DNA from: Pseudomonas sp. MWU15-20650
Lineage (GTDB): Bacteria; Pseudomonadota; Gammaproteobacteria; Pseudomonadales; Pseudomonadaceae
Assembly: GCF_023242475.1 (NCBI RefSeq)
Contig: NZ_JALJFG010000039.1
Coordinates: forward strand, 1-62,046
Reading direction: 5' to 3'
DNA: 62,046 bases
Below are positions 24,957-38,232 of the stretch, one piece after another. Made by a program: the position numbers and the translations under genes. Positions within the stretch are counted from its first letter, which is position 1; the number at the start of each line of letters is the position of its first letter. The notes beneath the pieces were generated by a model. The model was not told the origin of the DNA and searched no databases. It saw only the letters and a list, made by a program, of their open reading frames with translations.

Positions 24957-27344
24957 ATGAAACGTCTGCTGCTAACTGCGGTTCTCACCGTATTGATGAT
25001 CGCCGAAGTTCACGCCGAGTCCTTCACTATCTCCGATATTCGCGTCAACGGCCTCCAGCGGGTTTCCGCCGGTAGCGTCTTTGGTGCCTTGCCGTTGAAC
25101 GTCGGGGAACAGGCTGATGATCGTCGCCTGGTGGAATCCACTCGTGCGCTGTTCAAAACCGGGTTCTTTCAAGATATCCAACTGGGTCGCGAAGGTAACG
25201 TCCTGGTCATCACGGTCGTCGAGCGACCTTCCGTCGCCAGTATCGCGATCGAAGGTAACAAGGCGATCTCCACTGAAGACCTGATGAAGGGCCTCAAGCA
25301 ATCCGGCCTGGCCGAGGGCGAAATCTTCCAGCGCGCTACCCTTGAAGGTGTGCGTAACGAGCTGCAACGCCAGTACGTTGCCCAGGGCCGCTACTCCGCG
25401 ACCGTGGAAACGGAAGTGATCCCGCAGCCTCGTAACCGTGTCGGCCTGAAGGTCAACATCAATGAAGGCACCGTGGCGGCTATTCAGCACATCAACGTGG
25501 TGGGCAACACCAAGTTTGCTGATGACGACCTGATCGACCTGTTCGAACTCAAGACCACCAACTGGTTGTCGTTCTTCAAGAACGATGACAAGTACGCCCG
25601 TGAAAAACTGTCCGGTGACCTGGAGCGTCTGCGCTCCTACTACCTGGACCGTGGCTACATCAACATGGACATCGCTTCGACCCAGGTGTCCATCACCCCG
25701 GACAAGAAGCACGTCTACATCACGGTCAACGTCAACGAAGGCGAGAAGTACAAGGTTCGTGACGTCAAGCTCAGCGGCGACTTGAAAGTCCCTGAAGACC
25801 AGGTCAAGTCCCTGTTGCTCGTGCAGAAGGACCAGGTGTTCTCGCGCAAGCTGATGACCACCACGTCCGAACTGATCACCCGTCGCCTGGGTAACGAAGG
25901 CTATACCTTCGCCAACGTCAACGGCGTGCCGACCCCGCATGATGATGACCACACCGTGGACATCACCTTCGTCGTCGACCCAGGCAAGCGTGCCTACGTA
26001 AACCGCATCAACTTCCGTGGCAACACCAAGTCTGCGGACGAAGTGCTGCGCCGTGAAATGCGTCAGATGGAAGGTGGTTGGGCGTCGACTTACCTGATCG
26101 ACCAATCCAAGACTCGTCTGGAGCGTCTGGGCTTCTTCAAGGAAGTCAACGTCGAAACCCCGGCCGTACCGGGCGTGGACGACCAGGTTGACGTGAACTA
26201 TGCCGTTGAAGAGCAAGCCTCGGGCTCGATCACTGCCAGTGTCGGCTTCGCACAGAGTGCTGGTCTGATCCTCGGTGGTTCGATTACCCAGAACAACTTC
26301 CTCGGTACCGGTAACAAGGTCTCCATCGGCCTGACCCGAAGCGAATACCAGAGCCGCTATAACTTCGGTTATGTCGACCCCTACTGGACCGCTGACGGTG
26401 TGAGCCTGGGCTACAACGCCTTCTACCGCACCACCGACTACAAAGATCTCGATGTAAACGTAGCCAGCTATGCGATCGACAGTTTTGGTGTGGGTGCCAA
26501 CATCGGCTACCCGATCAGCGAGACGTCGCGCCTGACCTTCGGCCTTACCGCGCAACAGGACAAGATCAAGACCGGTGTATACACCGTGGACGAAATCTTC
26601 AACTTCGTGCGTAACGAGGGCGACCAGTTCCTGAACTTCAAGGCGTCGGCTGGCTGGTCGGAATCGACCTTGAACAAAGGGGTGCTGGCAACCCGTGGTC
26701 ACTCCCAGAGCTTGACCCTGGAAGCCACCACGCCGGGCAGCGACCTGTCGTTCTTCAAGCTCGACTACCGTGGCCAGTTGTTCCAGCCGTTGAGCGATAA
26801 CTACACCATGCGCCTGCACACCGAGTTGGGTTATGGCGACGGTTATGGTTCGACCAATGGCCTGCCGTTCTACGAGAACTACTACGCCGGTGGTTTCAAC
26901 TCGGTTCGTGGTTTCAAGGACAGCACCCTGGGCCCACGTGGTACCCCGAGCCGTGGTGAGACTATCACTGGTAACCAGGGCACTATCGCCGACCCGGACA
27001 GTAGCGCACTGCCATTTGGTGGTAACGTGTTGATCCAGGGTGGTGCGGAGATTCTGTTCCCGCTGCCGTTCGTCAAGGACCAGCGCTCCCTGCGTACTTC
27101 GGTTTTCTGGGATGTGGGTAACGTGTTCGACTCCAAGTGCGAACAGGTCACCAACCCTAACGGCTCGAAGTCCAGCACCCAGTGTAACGACGTGAGCTTC
27201 AGTAACATGGCGAGCTCGGTCGGTGTTGGCGTGACATGGGTGACTGCGCTGGGCCCATTGAGCTTTGCTCTGGCCATGCCGATCAAGAAACCGGATAACG
27301 CTGAAACCCAGATTTTCCAATTCTCCCTCGGCCAGACGTTCTAA
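24957..27344 (+). CDS. bamA: Outer-membrane protein assembly factor BamA
   Basis: BamA is the core of the BAM complex that folds beta-barrel proteins into the outer membrane. The 795-residue protein has a Sec signal peptide (about residues 1-20, MKRLLLTAVL... to VHA), five POTRA domains to about residue 420, and a 16-strand barrel with the conserved VRGF motif. It ends in aromatic F (FSLGQTF), the outer-membrane recognition signal. ATG 24957 follows AAAGGA; an in-frame ATG 27 bases upstream lacks the signal-peptide pattern. skp follows. Confidence 0.98.
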   Translation: MKRLLLTAVLTVLMIAEVHAESFTISDIRVNGLQRVSAGSVFGALPLNVGEQADDRRLVESTRALFKTGFFQDIQLGREGNVLVITVVERPSVASIAIEGNKAISTEDLMKGLKQSGLAEGEIFQRATLEGVRNELQRQYVAQGRYSATVETEVIPQPRNRVGLKVNINEGTVAAIQHINVVGNTKFADDDLIDLFELKTTNWLSFFKNDDKYAREKLSGDLERLRSYYLDRGYINMDIASTQVSITPDKKHVYITVNVNEGEKYKVRDVKLSGDLKVPEDQVKSLLLVQKDQVFSRKLMTTTSELITRRLGNEGYTFANVNGVPTPHDDDHTVDITFVVDPGKRAYVNRINFRGNTKSADEVLRREMRQMEGGWASTYLIDQSKTRLERLGFFKEVNVETPAVPGVDDQVDVNYAVEEQASGSITASVGFAQSAGLILGGSITQNNFLGTGNKVSIGLTRSEYQSRYNFGYVDPYWTADGVSLGYNAFYRTTDYKDLDVNVASYAIDSFGVGANIGYPISETSRLTFGLTAQQDKIKTGVYTVDEIFNFVRNEGDQFLNFKASAGWSESTLNKGVLATRGHSQSLTLEATTPGSDLSFFKLDYRGQLFQPLSDNYTMRLHTELGYGDGYGSTNGLPFYENYYAGGFNSVRGFKDSTLGPRGTPSRGETITGNQGTIADPDSSALPFGGNVLIQGGAEILFPLPFVKDQRSLRTSVFWDVGNVFDSKCEQVTNPNGSKSSTQCNDVSFSNMASSVGVGVTWVTALGPLSFALAMPIKKPDNAETQIFQFSLGQTF

Positions 27345-27389
27345 GCGTCTGACCTAAGATAACGACAACGGATTCTGTAGGAGTGCATC

Positions 27390-27893
27390 GTGCGTAAGTT
27401 GACTCAATTGGTTCTGCTGGCAACTGTGCTGGTAACCACCCCGGCCTTCGCCGAAATGAAAATTGCCGTCCTGAACTATCAGATGGCCTTGTTGGAATCC
27501 GACGCGGCCAAGAAATACGCCGTGGATGCCGAGAAGAAATTCGGTCCGCAACTGACCAAGCTCAAGACCCTGGAAAGCAGTGCCAAGGGCATTCAGGACC
27601 GCCTTGTAGCGGGTGGCGACAAAATGCAGCAAGGCGAGCGCGAGCGTCTGGAGCTTGAATTCAAGCAAAAGGCCCGTGACTATCAGTTCCAGTCCAAGGA
27701 GCTGAACGAAGCCAAAGCAGTTGCTGACCGTGAAATGCTCAAGCAGCTCAAGCCTAAGCTCGACAGCGCTGTGGAAGAAGTCATCAAGAAAGGTGCCTTT
27801 GACCTGGTGTTCGAGCGTGGCGCCGTGATCGACGTCAAGCCTCAATACGACATCACCCGTCAGGTGATCGAGCGCATGAACCAGCTGAAGTAA
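27390..27893 (+). CDS. skp: Periplasmic chaperone Skp (OmpH), GTG start
   Basis: Skp holds unfolded outer-membrane proteins in transit to BAM. The 167-residue precursor starts at GTG 27390, with TAGGAG upstream. It has a signal peptide (MRKLTQLVLLATVLVTTPAFA) and a long charged, Lys/Glu-rich helical region that would form the tentacle-like coiled coils of the trimer. The bamA-skp-lpxD order is conserved across gammaproteobacteria. Confidence 0.95.
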   Translation: MRKLTQLVLLATVLVTTPAFAEMKIAVLNYQMALLESDAAKKYAVDAEKKFGPQLTKLKTLESSAKGIQDRLVAGGDKMQQGERERLELEFKQKARDYQFQSKELNEAKAVADREMLKQLKPKLDSAVEEVIKKGAFDLVFERGAVIDVKPQYDITRQVIERMNQLK

Positions 27894-27896
27894 ACC

Positions 27897-28952
27897 ATGA
27901 CTGCGACTATCAAGCTCGGCGAGTTGGCCGAGTTCCTGGGGGCCACCTTGCGTGGCTCCCCGGAGAAAGAAATCACTGGGCTAGCCACCTTGCAGGAGGC
28001 TGGCCCAGCTCAGTTGAGCTTCCTCGCAAATCCTCAATACCGTAAATACCTGGTCGACTGCCAGGCCGCAGCCGTGTTGCTGAAGGCCGCCGACGCCGAA
28101 GGGTTCATCGGGGATGCGCTGGTGGTGGCCGACCCGTACCTGTCGTACGCGAAGGCGTCGCACCTGTTTGATCCCAAGCCGAAGGCGGCTGGCGGTATTC
28201 ACCCGTCGGCTGTGATCGCCGAGGATGCCCAGGTTGATCCGGCGGCCAGCATTGGTGCCTTTGCCGTGATCGAGAGCGGCGCACGTATTGCTGCTGGTGT
28301 CACCGTCGGCGCTCACTGCTTTGTCGGTGCGCGCTGCGAAATCGGTGCCGATGGCTGGCTGGCTCCTCGTGTCACCCTGTACCACGACGTGCGTATCGGT
28401 GAGCGGGTTGTCATTCAATCGGGTGCCGTGATCGGTGGAGAAGGGTTCGGTTTCGCCAACTCCAAAGGTGTTTGGCACAAGATTGCCCAGGTTGGCGGTG
28501 TATTGATCGGCGACGACGTGGAAATCGGCGTCAACACTGCTGTTGATCGCGGGGCCCTGGCCGATACCGTGATCGGTAACGGCGTGAAGCTCGACAACCA
28601 GATCCAGATCGCCCACAACGTACAGATTGGCGATCACACCGCCATGGCGGCTTGTGTGGGGATTTCCGGCAGCACCAAGATCGGCAAGCATTGCATGCTT
28701 GCTGGTGGCGTAGGGCTGGTGGGGCATATCGACATTTGCGACAACGTCTTCATCACCGGCATGACCATGGTAACCCACTCGATTACCGAGCCTGGCGCCT
28801 ATTCCTCCGGTACCGCCATGCAGCCAGCGGCTGAATGGCGTAAGAGTGCAGCGCGCTTGAGGCAACTCGACGACATGGCGCGGCGCCTCAAGCAGTTGGA
28901 AAAGCGTGTTGGGGACGTGACCCCTGGCGGTAATGCTTCATCAGAAGGCTGA
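27897..28952 (+). CDS. lpxD: UDP-3-O-(3-hydroxyacyl)glucosamine N-acyltransferase
   Basis: LpxD adds the second 3-hydroxyacyl chain in lipid A synthesis, from acyl-ACP. The 351-residue protein has an N-terminal uridine-binding domain, a left-handed beta-helix of hexapeptide repeats (about residues 100-300, with the catalytic-type His in the QIAHNVQIGDH segment) and a C-terminal helix. It starts three bases after the skp stop. Confidence 0.97.
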   Translation: MTATIKLGELAEFLGATLRGSPEKEITGLATLQEAGPAQLSFLANPQYRKYLVDCQAAAVLLKAADAEGFIGDALVVADPYLSYAKASHLFDPKPKAAGGIHPSAVIAEDAQVDPAASIGAFAVIESGARIAAGVTVGAHCFVGARCEIGADGWLAPRVTLYHDVRIGERVVIQSGAVIGGEGFGFANSKGVWHKIAQVGGVLIGDDVEIGVNTAVDRGALADTVIGNGVKLDNQIQIAHNVQIGDHTAMAACVGISGSTKIGKHCMLAGGVGLVGHIDICDNVFITGMTMVTHSITEPGAYSSGTAMQPAAEWRKSAARLRQLDDMARRLKQLEKRVGDVTPGGNASSEG

Positions 28953-29063
28953 TACCATTTCCATATCAAGTGTGCACAGCCGCTAGACTGCCTCCTTGAT
29001 TTGCTAGCGGGGCGTGTGGTTAGTCCGCCCGCCCCCAATCTTTATTACAGGCTTCCCCCCGAA

Positions 29064-29504
29064 ATGATGGACATCAACGAGATTCGCGAATACCTGCCTC
29101 ACCGTTACCCGTTCCTGCTGGTGGACCGCGTAGTGGACCTCAATATCGAGGAAAAGCGCATTCGTGCCTACAAGAATGTCAGCATCAACGAACCGTTCTT
29201 CAATGGTCACTTTCCCGCGCATCCAATCATGCCGGGTGTGCTGATCATTGAAGCAATGGCCCAGGCTGCCGGTATCCTTGGTTTTAAAATGCTCGACCTC
29301 AAGCCTGCCGATGGCACGCTTTACTACTTCGTAGGTTCGGACAAGCTGCGTTTTCGCAACCCGGTCACACCGGGTGACCAGTTGATCCTGGAAGCCAAGT
29401 TCATCAGTTGCAAGCGCCAGATCTGGAAGTTCGAATGCCAGGCATCGGTGGATGGCAAGCCGGTGTGCTCTGCCGAGATCATCTGTGCGGAACGCAAACT
29501 ATGA
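29064..29504 (+). CDS. fabZ: 3-hydroxyacyl-ACP dehydratase FabZ
   Basis: FabZ dehydrates 3-hydroxyacyl-ACP in fatty acid elongation and competes with LpxA/LpxD for the same substrate. The 146-residue hot-dog-fold protein carries the active-site His H49 in GHFPAHPIMPG and Glu E63 in IIEAMAQAAG. The ATG at 29064 gives the MMDINEIREYLPHRYPF start of Pseudomonas FabZ. It overlaps lpxA by four bases. Confidence 0.98.
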   Translation: MMDINEIREYLPHRYPFLLVDRVVDLNIEEKRIRAYKNVSINEPFFNGHFPAHPIMPGVLIIEAMAQAAGILGFKMLDLKPADGTLYYFVGSDKLRFRNPVTPGDQLILEAKFISCKRQIWKFECQASVDGKPVCSAEIICAERKL

Positions 29505-30277
29505 GTTTGATTGACCCTCGCGCAATCATCGATCCGTCGGCCGTACTGGCCGCCGACGTTGAGGTCGGCCCTTGGTCGATCGTCGGCGCAGGTGTTGAAA
29601 TCGGCGAGGGGACTGTCATCGGGCCGCACGTGATCCTTAAAGGGCCGACCCGCATTGGCAAACACAATCGTATCTACCAGTTTTCCTCGGTAGGCGAAGA
29701 TACGCCGGACATGAAGTACAAGGGTGAAGAAACACGCCTGGTAATCGGTGACCACAACATCATCCGTGAAGGCGTCACCATTCACCGCGGCACCGTGCAG
29801 GATCGTGCCGAGACCACCTTGGGTGATCACAACCTGATCATGGCCTATGCGCACATCGGCCACGACAGCGTGATCGGCAACCATTGCATCCTGGTCAATA
29901 ACACCGCGTTGGCAGGCCATGTGCACGTTGACGACTGGGCGATTCTCTCCGGTTTCACGCTGGTCCATCAGTACTGCCATATCGGTGCCCACAGCTTTTC
30001 CGGAATGGGCACCGCCATCGGCAAGGATGTCCCGGCCTATGTCACGGTGTTCGGCAACCCAGCCGAAGCCCGTAGCATGAACTTCGAAGGCATGCGCCGG
30101 CGTGGTTTCAGCGAAGATGCCATCCATGCCCTGCGCCGTGCCTACAAGACGGTTTACCGCCAGGGACTGACGGTTGAGCAAGCCCTGACTGAACTGGCCG
30201 AGCCGGCCGCGTCGTTCCCGGAGGTTGCGGTCTTCCGTGACTCGATCCAGGCGTCGACGCGCGGTATCACCCGCTGA
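29501..30277 (+). CDS. lpxA: UDP-N-acetylglucosamine O-acyltransferase
   Basis: LpxA catalyses the first step of lipid A synthesis, acylating the 3-OH of UDP-GlcNAc. The 258-residue protein is nearly all left-handed beta-helix repeats, with the catalytic His H121 in AHIGHDSVIGN and the IHRGTVQ segment before it. The ATG at 29501 overlaps the fabZ stop (ATGA). Pseudomonas LpxA usually uses a C10 acyl chain; the residue that decides this was not examined. Confidence 0.98.
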   Translation: MSLIDPRAIIDPSAVLAADVEVGPWSIVGAGVEIGEGTVIGPHVILKGPTRIGKHNRIYQFSSVGEDTPDMKYKGEETRLVIGDHNIIREGVTIHRGTVQDRAETTLGDHNLIMAYAHIGHDSVIGNHCILVNNTALAGHVHVDDWAILSGFTLVHQYCHIGAHSFSGMGTAIGKDVPAYVTVFGNPAEARSMNFEGMRRRGFSEDAIHALRRAYKTVYRQGLTVEQALTELAEPAASFPEVAVFRDSIQASTRGITR

Positions 30278-30279
30278 TC

Positions 30280-31419
30280 ATGGCCAATTTGCGTATCGCA
30301 TTGGTGGCCGGAGAAGCTTCCGGCGATATTCTGGGGGCGGGCTTGATGCGGGCCCTCAAGGCCCAGCATCCGGCAGTGGAATTTATCGGTGTGGGTGGTC
30401 CGTTGATGCAGGCCGAGGGCCTCACTTCCTACTTCCCCATGGAGCGTCTGTCGGTCATGGGGTTGGTGGAGGTATTGGGGCGTCTGCGTGAGCTGCTCGC
30501 TCGCCGTAAGCTCCTGATCAAGACCTTGATCGAAGAGAAGCCCGACGTTTTTATCGGTATCGATGCACCGGACTTCACCCTCACTATTGAACTCAAGTTA
30601 CGTCAGGCCGGGCTCAAGACTGTGCACTACGTCAGCCCATCCGTGTGGGCGTGGCGGCAGAAGCGGGTGCTGAAGATCCGCGAAGGCTGCGACTTGATGC
30701 TCACTTTGTTGCCGTTCGAAGCTCGGTTCTACGAGGAAAAAGGCGTTCCGGTGCGATTTGTCGGCCATACGCTGGCGGATGCCATTCCCTTGCAGGCCGA
30801 CCGGGCTGCGGCGCGCGCTGAGCTGGGCTTGCCTGATGGCCCGCTGGTCGCGCTCATGCCGGGCAGTCGTGGCGGTGAAGTCGGACGCCTGGGGGCGCTG
30901 TTTTTTGATGCCGCCGAGCGTCTGCTGGTGTTAAAGCCGGGTATTCGCTTTGTGTTGCCGTGCGCCAGCCCGCAACGTCGCGCACAAATCGAAACACTGC
31001 TGGAAGGTCGCAACCTGCCGTTGACCCTGCTCGACGGTCAGTCTCACCTGGCCCTGGCAGCCTGCGATGCCGTGTTGATCGCTTCCGGTACCGCCACCCT
31101 GGAGGCTTTGCTGTACAAGCGGCCCATGGTCGTGGCCTACCGGCTGGCGCCGCTGACCTTCTGGATTCTCAAGCGCATGGTCAAGAGCCCCTATATTTCC
31201 TTGCCCAACCTGCTGGCCCAGCGCCTGTTGGTGCCGGAGTTGTTGCAGGACGATGCAACGCCTGAAGCACTCGCGCAAACCCTGCTCCCCTTGATCGATG
31301 GCGGCGAAGAGCAAACCCGTGGTTTTGATGCCATCCACCGCACCCTGCGCCGTGATGCATCCAACCAGGCGGCGGATGCCGTGCTGACCTTGATTGGCCA
31401 TAAACAGGAAGCCTTATGA
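30280..31419 (+). CDS. lpxB: Lipid A disaccharide synthase
   Basis: LpxB joins UDP-2,3-diacylglucosamine and lipid X to the tetraacyl disaccharide. It is a GT19 inner-membrane-associated enzyme of 379 residues. Visible family motifs are VAGEASGDILGA near the N terminus, YVSPSVWAWRQKR in the middle, LMPGSRGGEV, and SGTATLE in the nucleotide-binding half. It begins two bases after the lpxA stop and overlaps rnhB by four bases. Confidence 0.97.
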   Translation: MANLRIALVAGEASGDILGAGLMRALKAQHPAVEFIGVGGPLMQAEGLTSYFPMERLSVMGLVEVLGRLRELLARRKLLIKTLIEEKPDVFIGIDAPDFTLTIELKLRQAGLKTVHYVSPSVWAWRQKRVLKIREGCDLMLTLLPFEARFYEEKGVPVRFVGHTLADAIPLQADRAAARAELGLPDGPLVALMPGSRGGEVGRLGALFFDAAERLLVLKPGIRFVLPCASPQRRAQIETLLEGRNLPLTLLDGQSHLALAACDAVLIASGTATLEALLYKRPMVVAYRLAPLTFWILKRMVKSPYISLPNLLAQRLLVPELLQDDATPEALAQTLLPLIDGGEEQTRGFDAIHRTLRRDASNQAADAVLTLIGHKQEAL

Positions 31420-32048
31420 GTACGCAAATGGGCCTGGACTTCAGCCTGGTCGCCCAAGCCCACGAACTGGTGGCAGGTGTGGATGAGGTTGGGCGCGGCC
31501 CGCTCTGCGGTGCAGTCGTCACGGCGGCCGTGATCCTTGATCCGAACCGTCCGATCCTGGGCCTTAATGACTCGAAAAAACTCACCGAAGCGCGTCGCGA
31601 AAAACTCTTCGACGAGATTTGTGAGAAGGCCCTGAGCTGGCATATCGCTCGGGCTGAAGTCGAAGAAATCGACGAGCTGAACATCCTTCACGCCACCATG
31701 CTGGCCATGCGGCGTGCCGTTGAAGGTCTGCACATTACGCCAAAACTGGCGATGATCGACGGCAACCGCTGCCCGAAACTGGCGATGCCGGCTGAAGCCG
31801 TGGTCAAGGGCGACAGCAAGGTTCCGGCGATTGCTGCTGCTTCTATCCTGGCCAAAGTCAGCCGGGATCGTGAAATGGCTGCTTTCGAATTGATCTACCC
31901 CGGCTACGGTATCGCAGGCCATAAGGGCTACCCGACGCCCGTTCATCTGGAAGCCTTGGCCCGCCTGGGTCCTACGCCGATCCACCGTCGTTCGTTTGCG
32001 CCGGTGCGCCAGGCTTATGAGCTGCGCGAGAACCTCAGCGAGGTTTAG
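31416..32048 (+). CDS. rnhB: Ribonuclease HII
   Basis: RNase HII removes ribonucleotides misinserted in DNA and RNA of hybrids. The 210-residue protein has the DEDD active site, starting with D23 and E24 in GVDEVGRGPL and continuing in MIDGN and the SRDREM segment. It overlaps lpxB by ATGA, and a GC hairpin (GCCCGG/CCGGGC at about 32073-32091) follows before dnaE. Confidence 0.97.
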   Translation: MSTQMGLDFSLVAQAHELVAGVDEVGRGPLCGAVVTAAVILDPNRPILGLNDSKKLTEARREKLFDEICEKALSWHIARAEVEEIDELNILHATMLAMRRAVEGLHITPKLAMIDGNRCPKLAMPAEAVVKGDSKVPAIAAASILAKVSRDREMAAFELIYPGYGIAGHKGYPTPVHLEALARLGPTPIHRRSFAPVRQAYELRENLSEV

Positions 32049-32124
32049 TCGCGAGGCTGATGTTTTTGCCAAGGCCCGGTACAATCCGGGCCTTGTTGTT
32101 TCCATGTATCAAGACAGGATCTTT

Positions 32125-35646
<3,522 letters not shown>

Positions 35647-35798
35647 TGGCCAGGCGCTTTCTTTTCCATGAAGAGTATTCGCCTGATCTCGACCAAACAT
35701 TTAATCTCGACCTAAACGCGTGCCTCCCTTAAGGTAGGGCGCGAATAGACAACCGGCTGGCCAGGCACTCCTTGGCCGTCGACCCAAGACGGACGCTT

Positions 35799-36746
35799 AT
35801 GAACCCGAATTTTCTTGATTTCGAACAGCCGATCGCTGACCTGCAAGCCAAGATTGAAGAACTACGCCTGGTCGGCAATGACAATTCGCTGAATATCGGC
35901 GATGAGATCGCTCGCCTGCAAGACAAGAGCAGCGCGCTCACCGAAGACATCTTCGGCAAGCTGACCAGCTGGCAGATCGCGCGTCTGGCTCGCCACCCGC
36001 GCCGTCCGTACACCCTGGACTACATTCAGCACATCTTCACCGAGTTCGACGAGCTGCACGGCGATCGCCACTTCTCTGACGACGCGGCCATCGTGGGCGG
36101 TATCGCTCGCCTGGACGACCAGCCGGTGATGGTGATCGGTCACCAGAAGGGCCGCGAAGTACGCGAGAAAGTTCGCCGTAACTTCGGCATGCCGCGTCCA
36201 GAGGGCTATCGCAAGGCGTGCCGCCTGATGGAAATGGCCGAGCGCTTCAAGATGCCGATCCTGACCTTCATCGACACCCCGGGTGCTTACCCGGGTATCG
36301 ACGCTGAAGAGCGTAACCAGAGCGAAGCGATCGCCTGGAACCTGCGGGTGATGGCTCGCCTGAAAACCCCGATCATCGCCACCGTGATCGGTGAGGGTGG
36401 CTCCGGCGGCGCATTGGCCATTGGTGTCTGCGACCAACTGAACATGTTGCAATACTCGACCTATGCGGTGATTTCACCGGAAGGTTGCGCTTCGATCCTG
36501 TGGAAAACCGCCGAAAAGGCGCCGGACGCTGCCGAAGCCATGGGTATTACCGCTGATCGCCTCAAGGGCCTGGGTATCGTGGACAAAGTCATCGCCGAGC
36601 CATTGGGCGGTGCACACCGTGACCCGGCTGCCGCTGCGGCGACCATCCGCGCCGAGCTGGGCTCGCAACTGGCGATGCTCAAGAAGCTCGATAACGAGGC
36701 ACTGCTGGCCCGTCGTTATGAGCGCCTGATGAGCTACGGTCTCTAA
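35799..36746 (+). CDS. accA: Acetyl-CoA carboxylase carboxyltransferase alpha subunit
   Basis: AccA with AccD moves the carboxyl group from carboxybiotin to acetyl-CoA, giving malonyl-CoA for fatty acid synthesis. The 315-residue protein starts MNPNFLDFEQPIADLQAKI and shows the crotonase-type oxyanion segments (TFIDTPGAYPGIDAEERNQ and GEGGSGGALAIG). The Shine-Dalgarno sequence is weak (GGACG). The 152 bases between dnaE and accA hold short palindromes but no convincing promoter. Confidence 0.97.
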   Translation: MNPNFLDFEQPIADLQAKIEELRLVGNDNSLNIGDEIARLQDKSSALTEDIFGKLTSWQIARLARHPRRPYTLDYIQHIFTEFDELHGDRHFSDDAAIVGGIARLDDQPVMVIGHQKGREVREKVRRNFGMPRPEGYRKACRLMEMAERFKMPILTFIDTPGAYPGIDAEERNQSEAIAWNLRVMARLKTPIIATVIGEGGSGGALAIGVCDQLNMLQYSTYAVISPEGCASILWKTAEKAPDAAEAMGITADRLKGLGIVDKVIAEPLGGAHRDPAAAAATIRAELGSQLAMLKKLDNEALLARRYERLMSYGL

Positions 36747-36766
36747 AGTCGACGCCGTCACTCAAT

Positions 36767-36854
36767 GTGGGAGGGGGCTTGCTCCCGATAGCGGTGGATC
36801 AGTCACCAGATGCAGTGACTGACACTCAGCAATCGGGAGCAAGCCCCCTCCCAC
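36767..36854. repeat. REPIN between accA and tilS
   Basis: The arms GTGGGAGGGGGCTTGCTCCC and GGGAGCAAGCCCCCTCCCAC are exact inverse copies, the best-preserved pair in the window. The 48 bases between the 20-base arms themselves contain TCAGTCAC/GTGACTGA near the centre, so the whole element can fold into one long hairpin. Confidence 0.93.
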
Positions 36855-36909
36855 ATTTGCTTTATATATGCTCGGCCTATGTCTTCCAGATTTGCGGCGG
36901 TGACATCTG

Positions 36910-38232
36910 ATGAAACCGGCTCTACCCGCCAGACTCCTGAAAACCCTGGGCCCGTGGCGCAACGCCCCGGCCTGGCATATCGCATTCTCCGGTGGGCTTG
37001 ATTCCACTGTCCTGCTGCACTTACTGGCCTCCCTGGCAAACACCGAAACCCTGCCGCCTCTCAGCGCCATCCATATCCACCATGGCCTGCAAGCTGCCGC
37101 CGATGCCTGGCCCAGTCATTGCCAAGCAGTATGTGACAGCCTGGGCGTGCCCTTGCGGGTCATGCGCGTGCAGGTACGGCCGGGCGCCAGCCTTGAGCGG
37201 GCGGCGCGTGATGCGCGTTATCAGGCGTTTACCGAGGTGGTCGGGGCGGGGGAGGTGATGGTTACCGGCCAGCATCGCGACGATCAGGCCGAGACCCTGC
37301 TGTTTCGCCTGCTGCGTGGGGCGGGGGTGCGAGGGTTGGCAGCAATGCCCGGGCATCGCCCATTGGCGGGCGGGCACCTGGTGCGGCCGTTGCTGGATGT
37401 CTCGCGCATAGAGCTGCAGGCCTATGCTCATGAGCATCAGTTGCAGTGGATCGAAGACCCTTCCAATGCCGACTCCCGGTTTTCCCGCAATTACTTGCGC
37501 CATCGTGTATTCCCGCGGCTGACGGAGCGTTGGCCTCAGGCTGTCGCAAACCTGGCGCGCACTGCTGAGCACTTGAGCGAAGCCCAGGGCCTGCTCGACG
37601 AACTGGCGGTGATGGACTTGCAGGCGGCCGAACAGCCTTCGCCATTTCCCTGGTTACCCTTGCCATCGTTGGCCCTTACTTCATTGCGAGAGCTTTCCGA
37701 CGCTCGTCAGCGCAATGCCCTGCGTCATTGGCTGAGGCCCCTGACGCGCTTACCCGACAGCGACCACTGGGCCAGTTGGTATTCCCTGCGTGACGCCAAG
37801 GGGGACGCGCAGCCAGAGTGGCGTCTGGCCGATGGTCAGCTTCACCGGTGCGGCGAGCGTATATGGTGGCTGCCTTCCATGTGGTCTGAATTTTCCGACG
37901 CCTCGGTGAGCTGGCCGCATCCGCAAAACCCACTAGAGTTACCCACTAATGGCCAACTGAAGTTTATCGGCAAAGCGCCCGACGGCCCCTTGGTGATTCG
38001 CTATCGACAGGGTGGCGAAATCGTCGAGGTGCCCGGGCGAGGCCGGCGTGACCTTAAGCGTCTGCTAAACGAAAGTGGATTGCCGGGGTTCGTCCGTGGC
38101 AGATTGCCGCTGCTGTATCGGGGCGAGCAATTGCTGGCTGTCCCAACCCTTGCGGGGCTATGGGCCAGCTCGCCGGAAGAAGGGCAATTACATTGGTTGC
38201 CACAGACCTGCGATCAAGGTTTGAGCTGGTAG
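36910..38232 (+). CDS. tilS: tRNA(Ile)-lysidine synthase
   Basis: TilS converts C34 of the CAU-anticodon tRNA-Ile to lysidine so it reads AUA. The 440-residue protein has the PP-loop ATP motif SGGLDST at about residues 27-33, followed by the HIHHGL and GQHRDDQAETLLFRLLRG segments. A C-terminal tRNA-binding domain with PGRGRRDLKRLLNE completes it. It opens the tilS-pyrG-kdsA-eno block. Confidence 0.95.
   Translation: MKPALPARLLKTLGPWRNAPAWHIAFSGGLDSTVLLHLLASLANTETLPPLSAIHIHHGLQAAADAWPSHCQAVCDSLGVPLRVMRVQVRPGASLERAARDARYQAFTEVVGAGEVMVTGQHRDDQAETLLFRLLRGAGVRGLAAMPGHRPLAGGHLVRPLLDVSRIELQAYAHEHQLQWIEDPSNADSRFSRNYLRHRVFPRLTERWPQAVANLARTAEHLSEAQGLLDELAVMDLQAAEQPSPFPWLPLPSLALTSLRELSDARQRNALRHWLRPLTRLPDSDHWASWYSLRDAKGDAQPEWRLADGQLHRCGERIWWLPSMWSEFSDASVSWPHPQNPLELPTNGQLKFIGKAPDGPLVIRYRQGGEIVEVPGRGRRDLKRLLNESGLPGFVRGRLPLLYRGEQLLAVPTLAGLWASSPEEGQLHWLPQTCDQGLSW

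Noticed and set aside
24972..27320. A 782-codon open frame on the minus strand across bamA
   Set aside because: It is a shadow of bamA caused by its codon use. It has no family likeness and no ribosome site, while the plus-strand frame is a complete BamA.
32073..32091. Promoter at TACAAT before dnaE
   Set aside because: TACAAT lies in the loop of a GC hairpin and no -35 is found at a proper distance.
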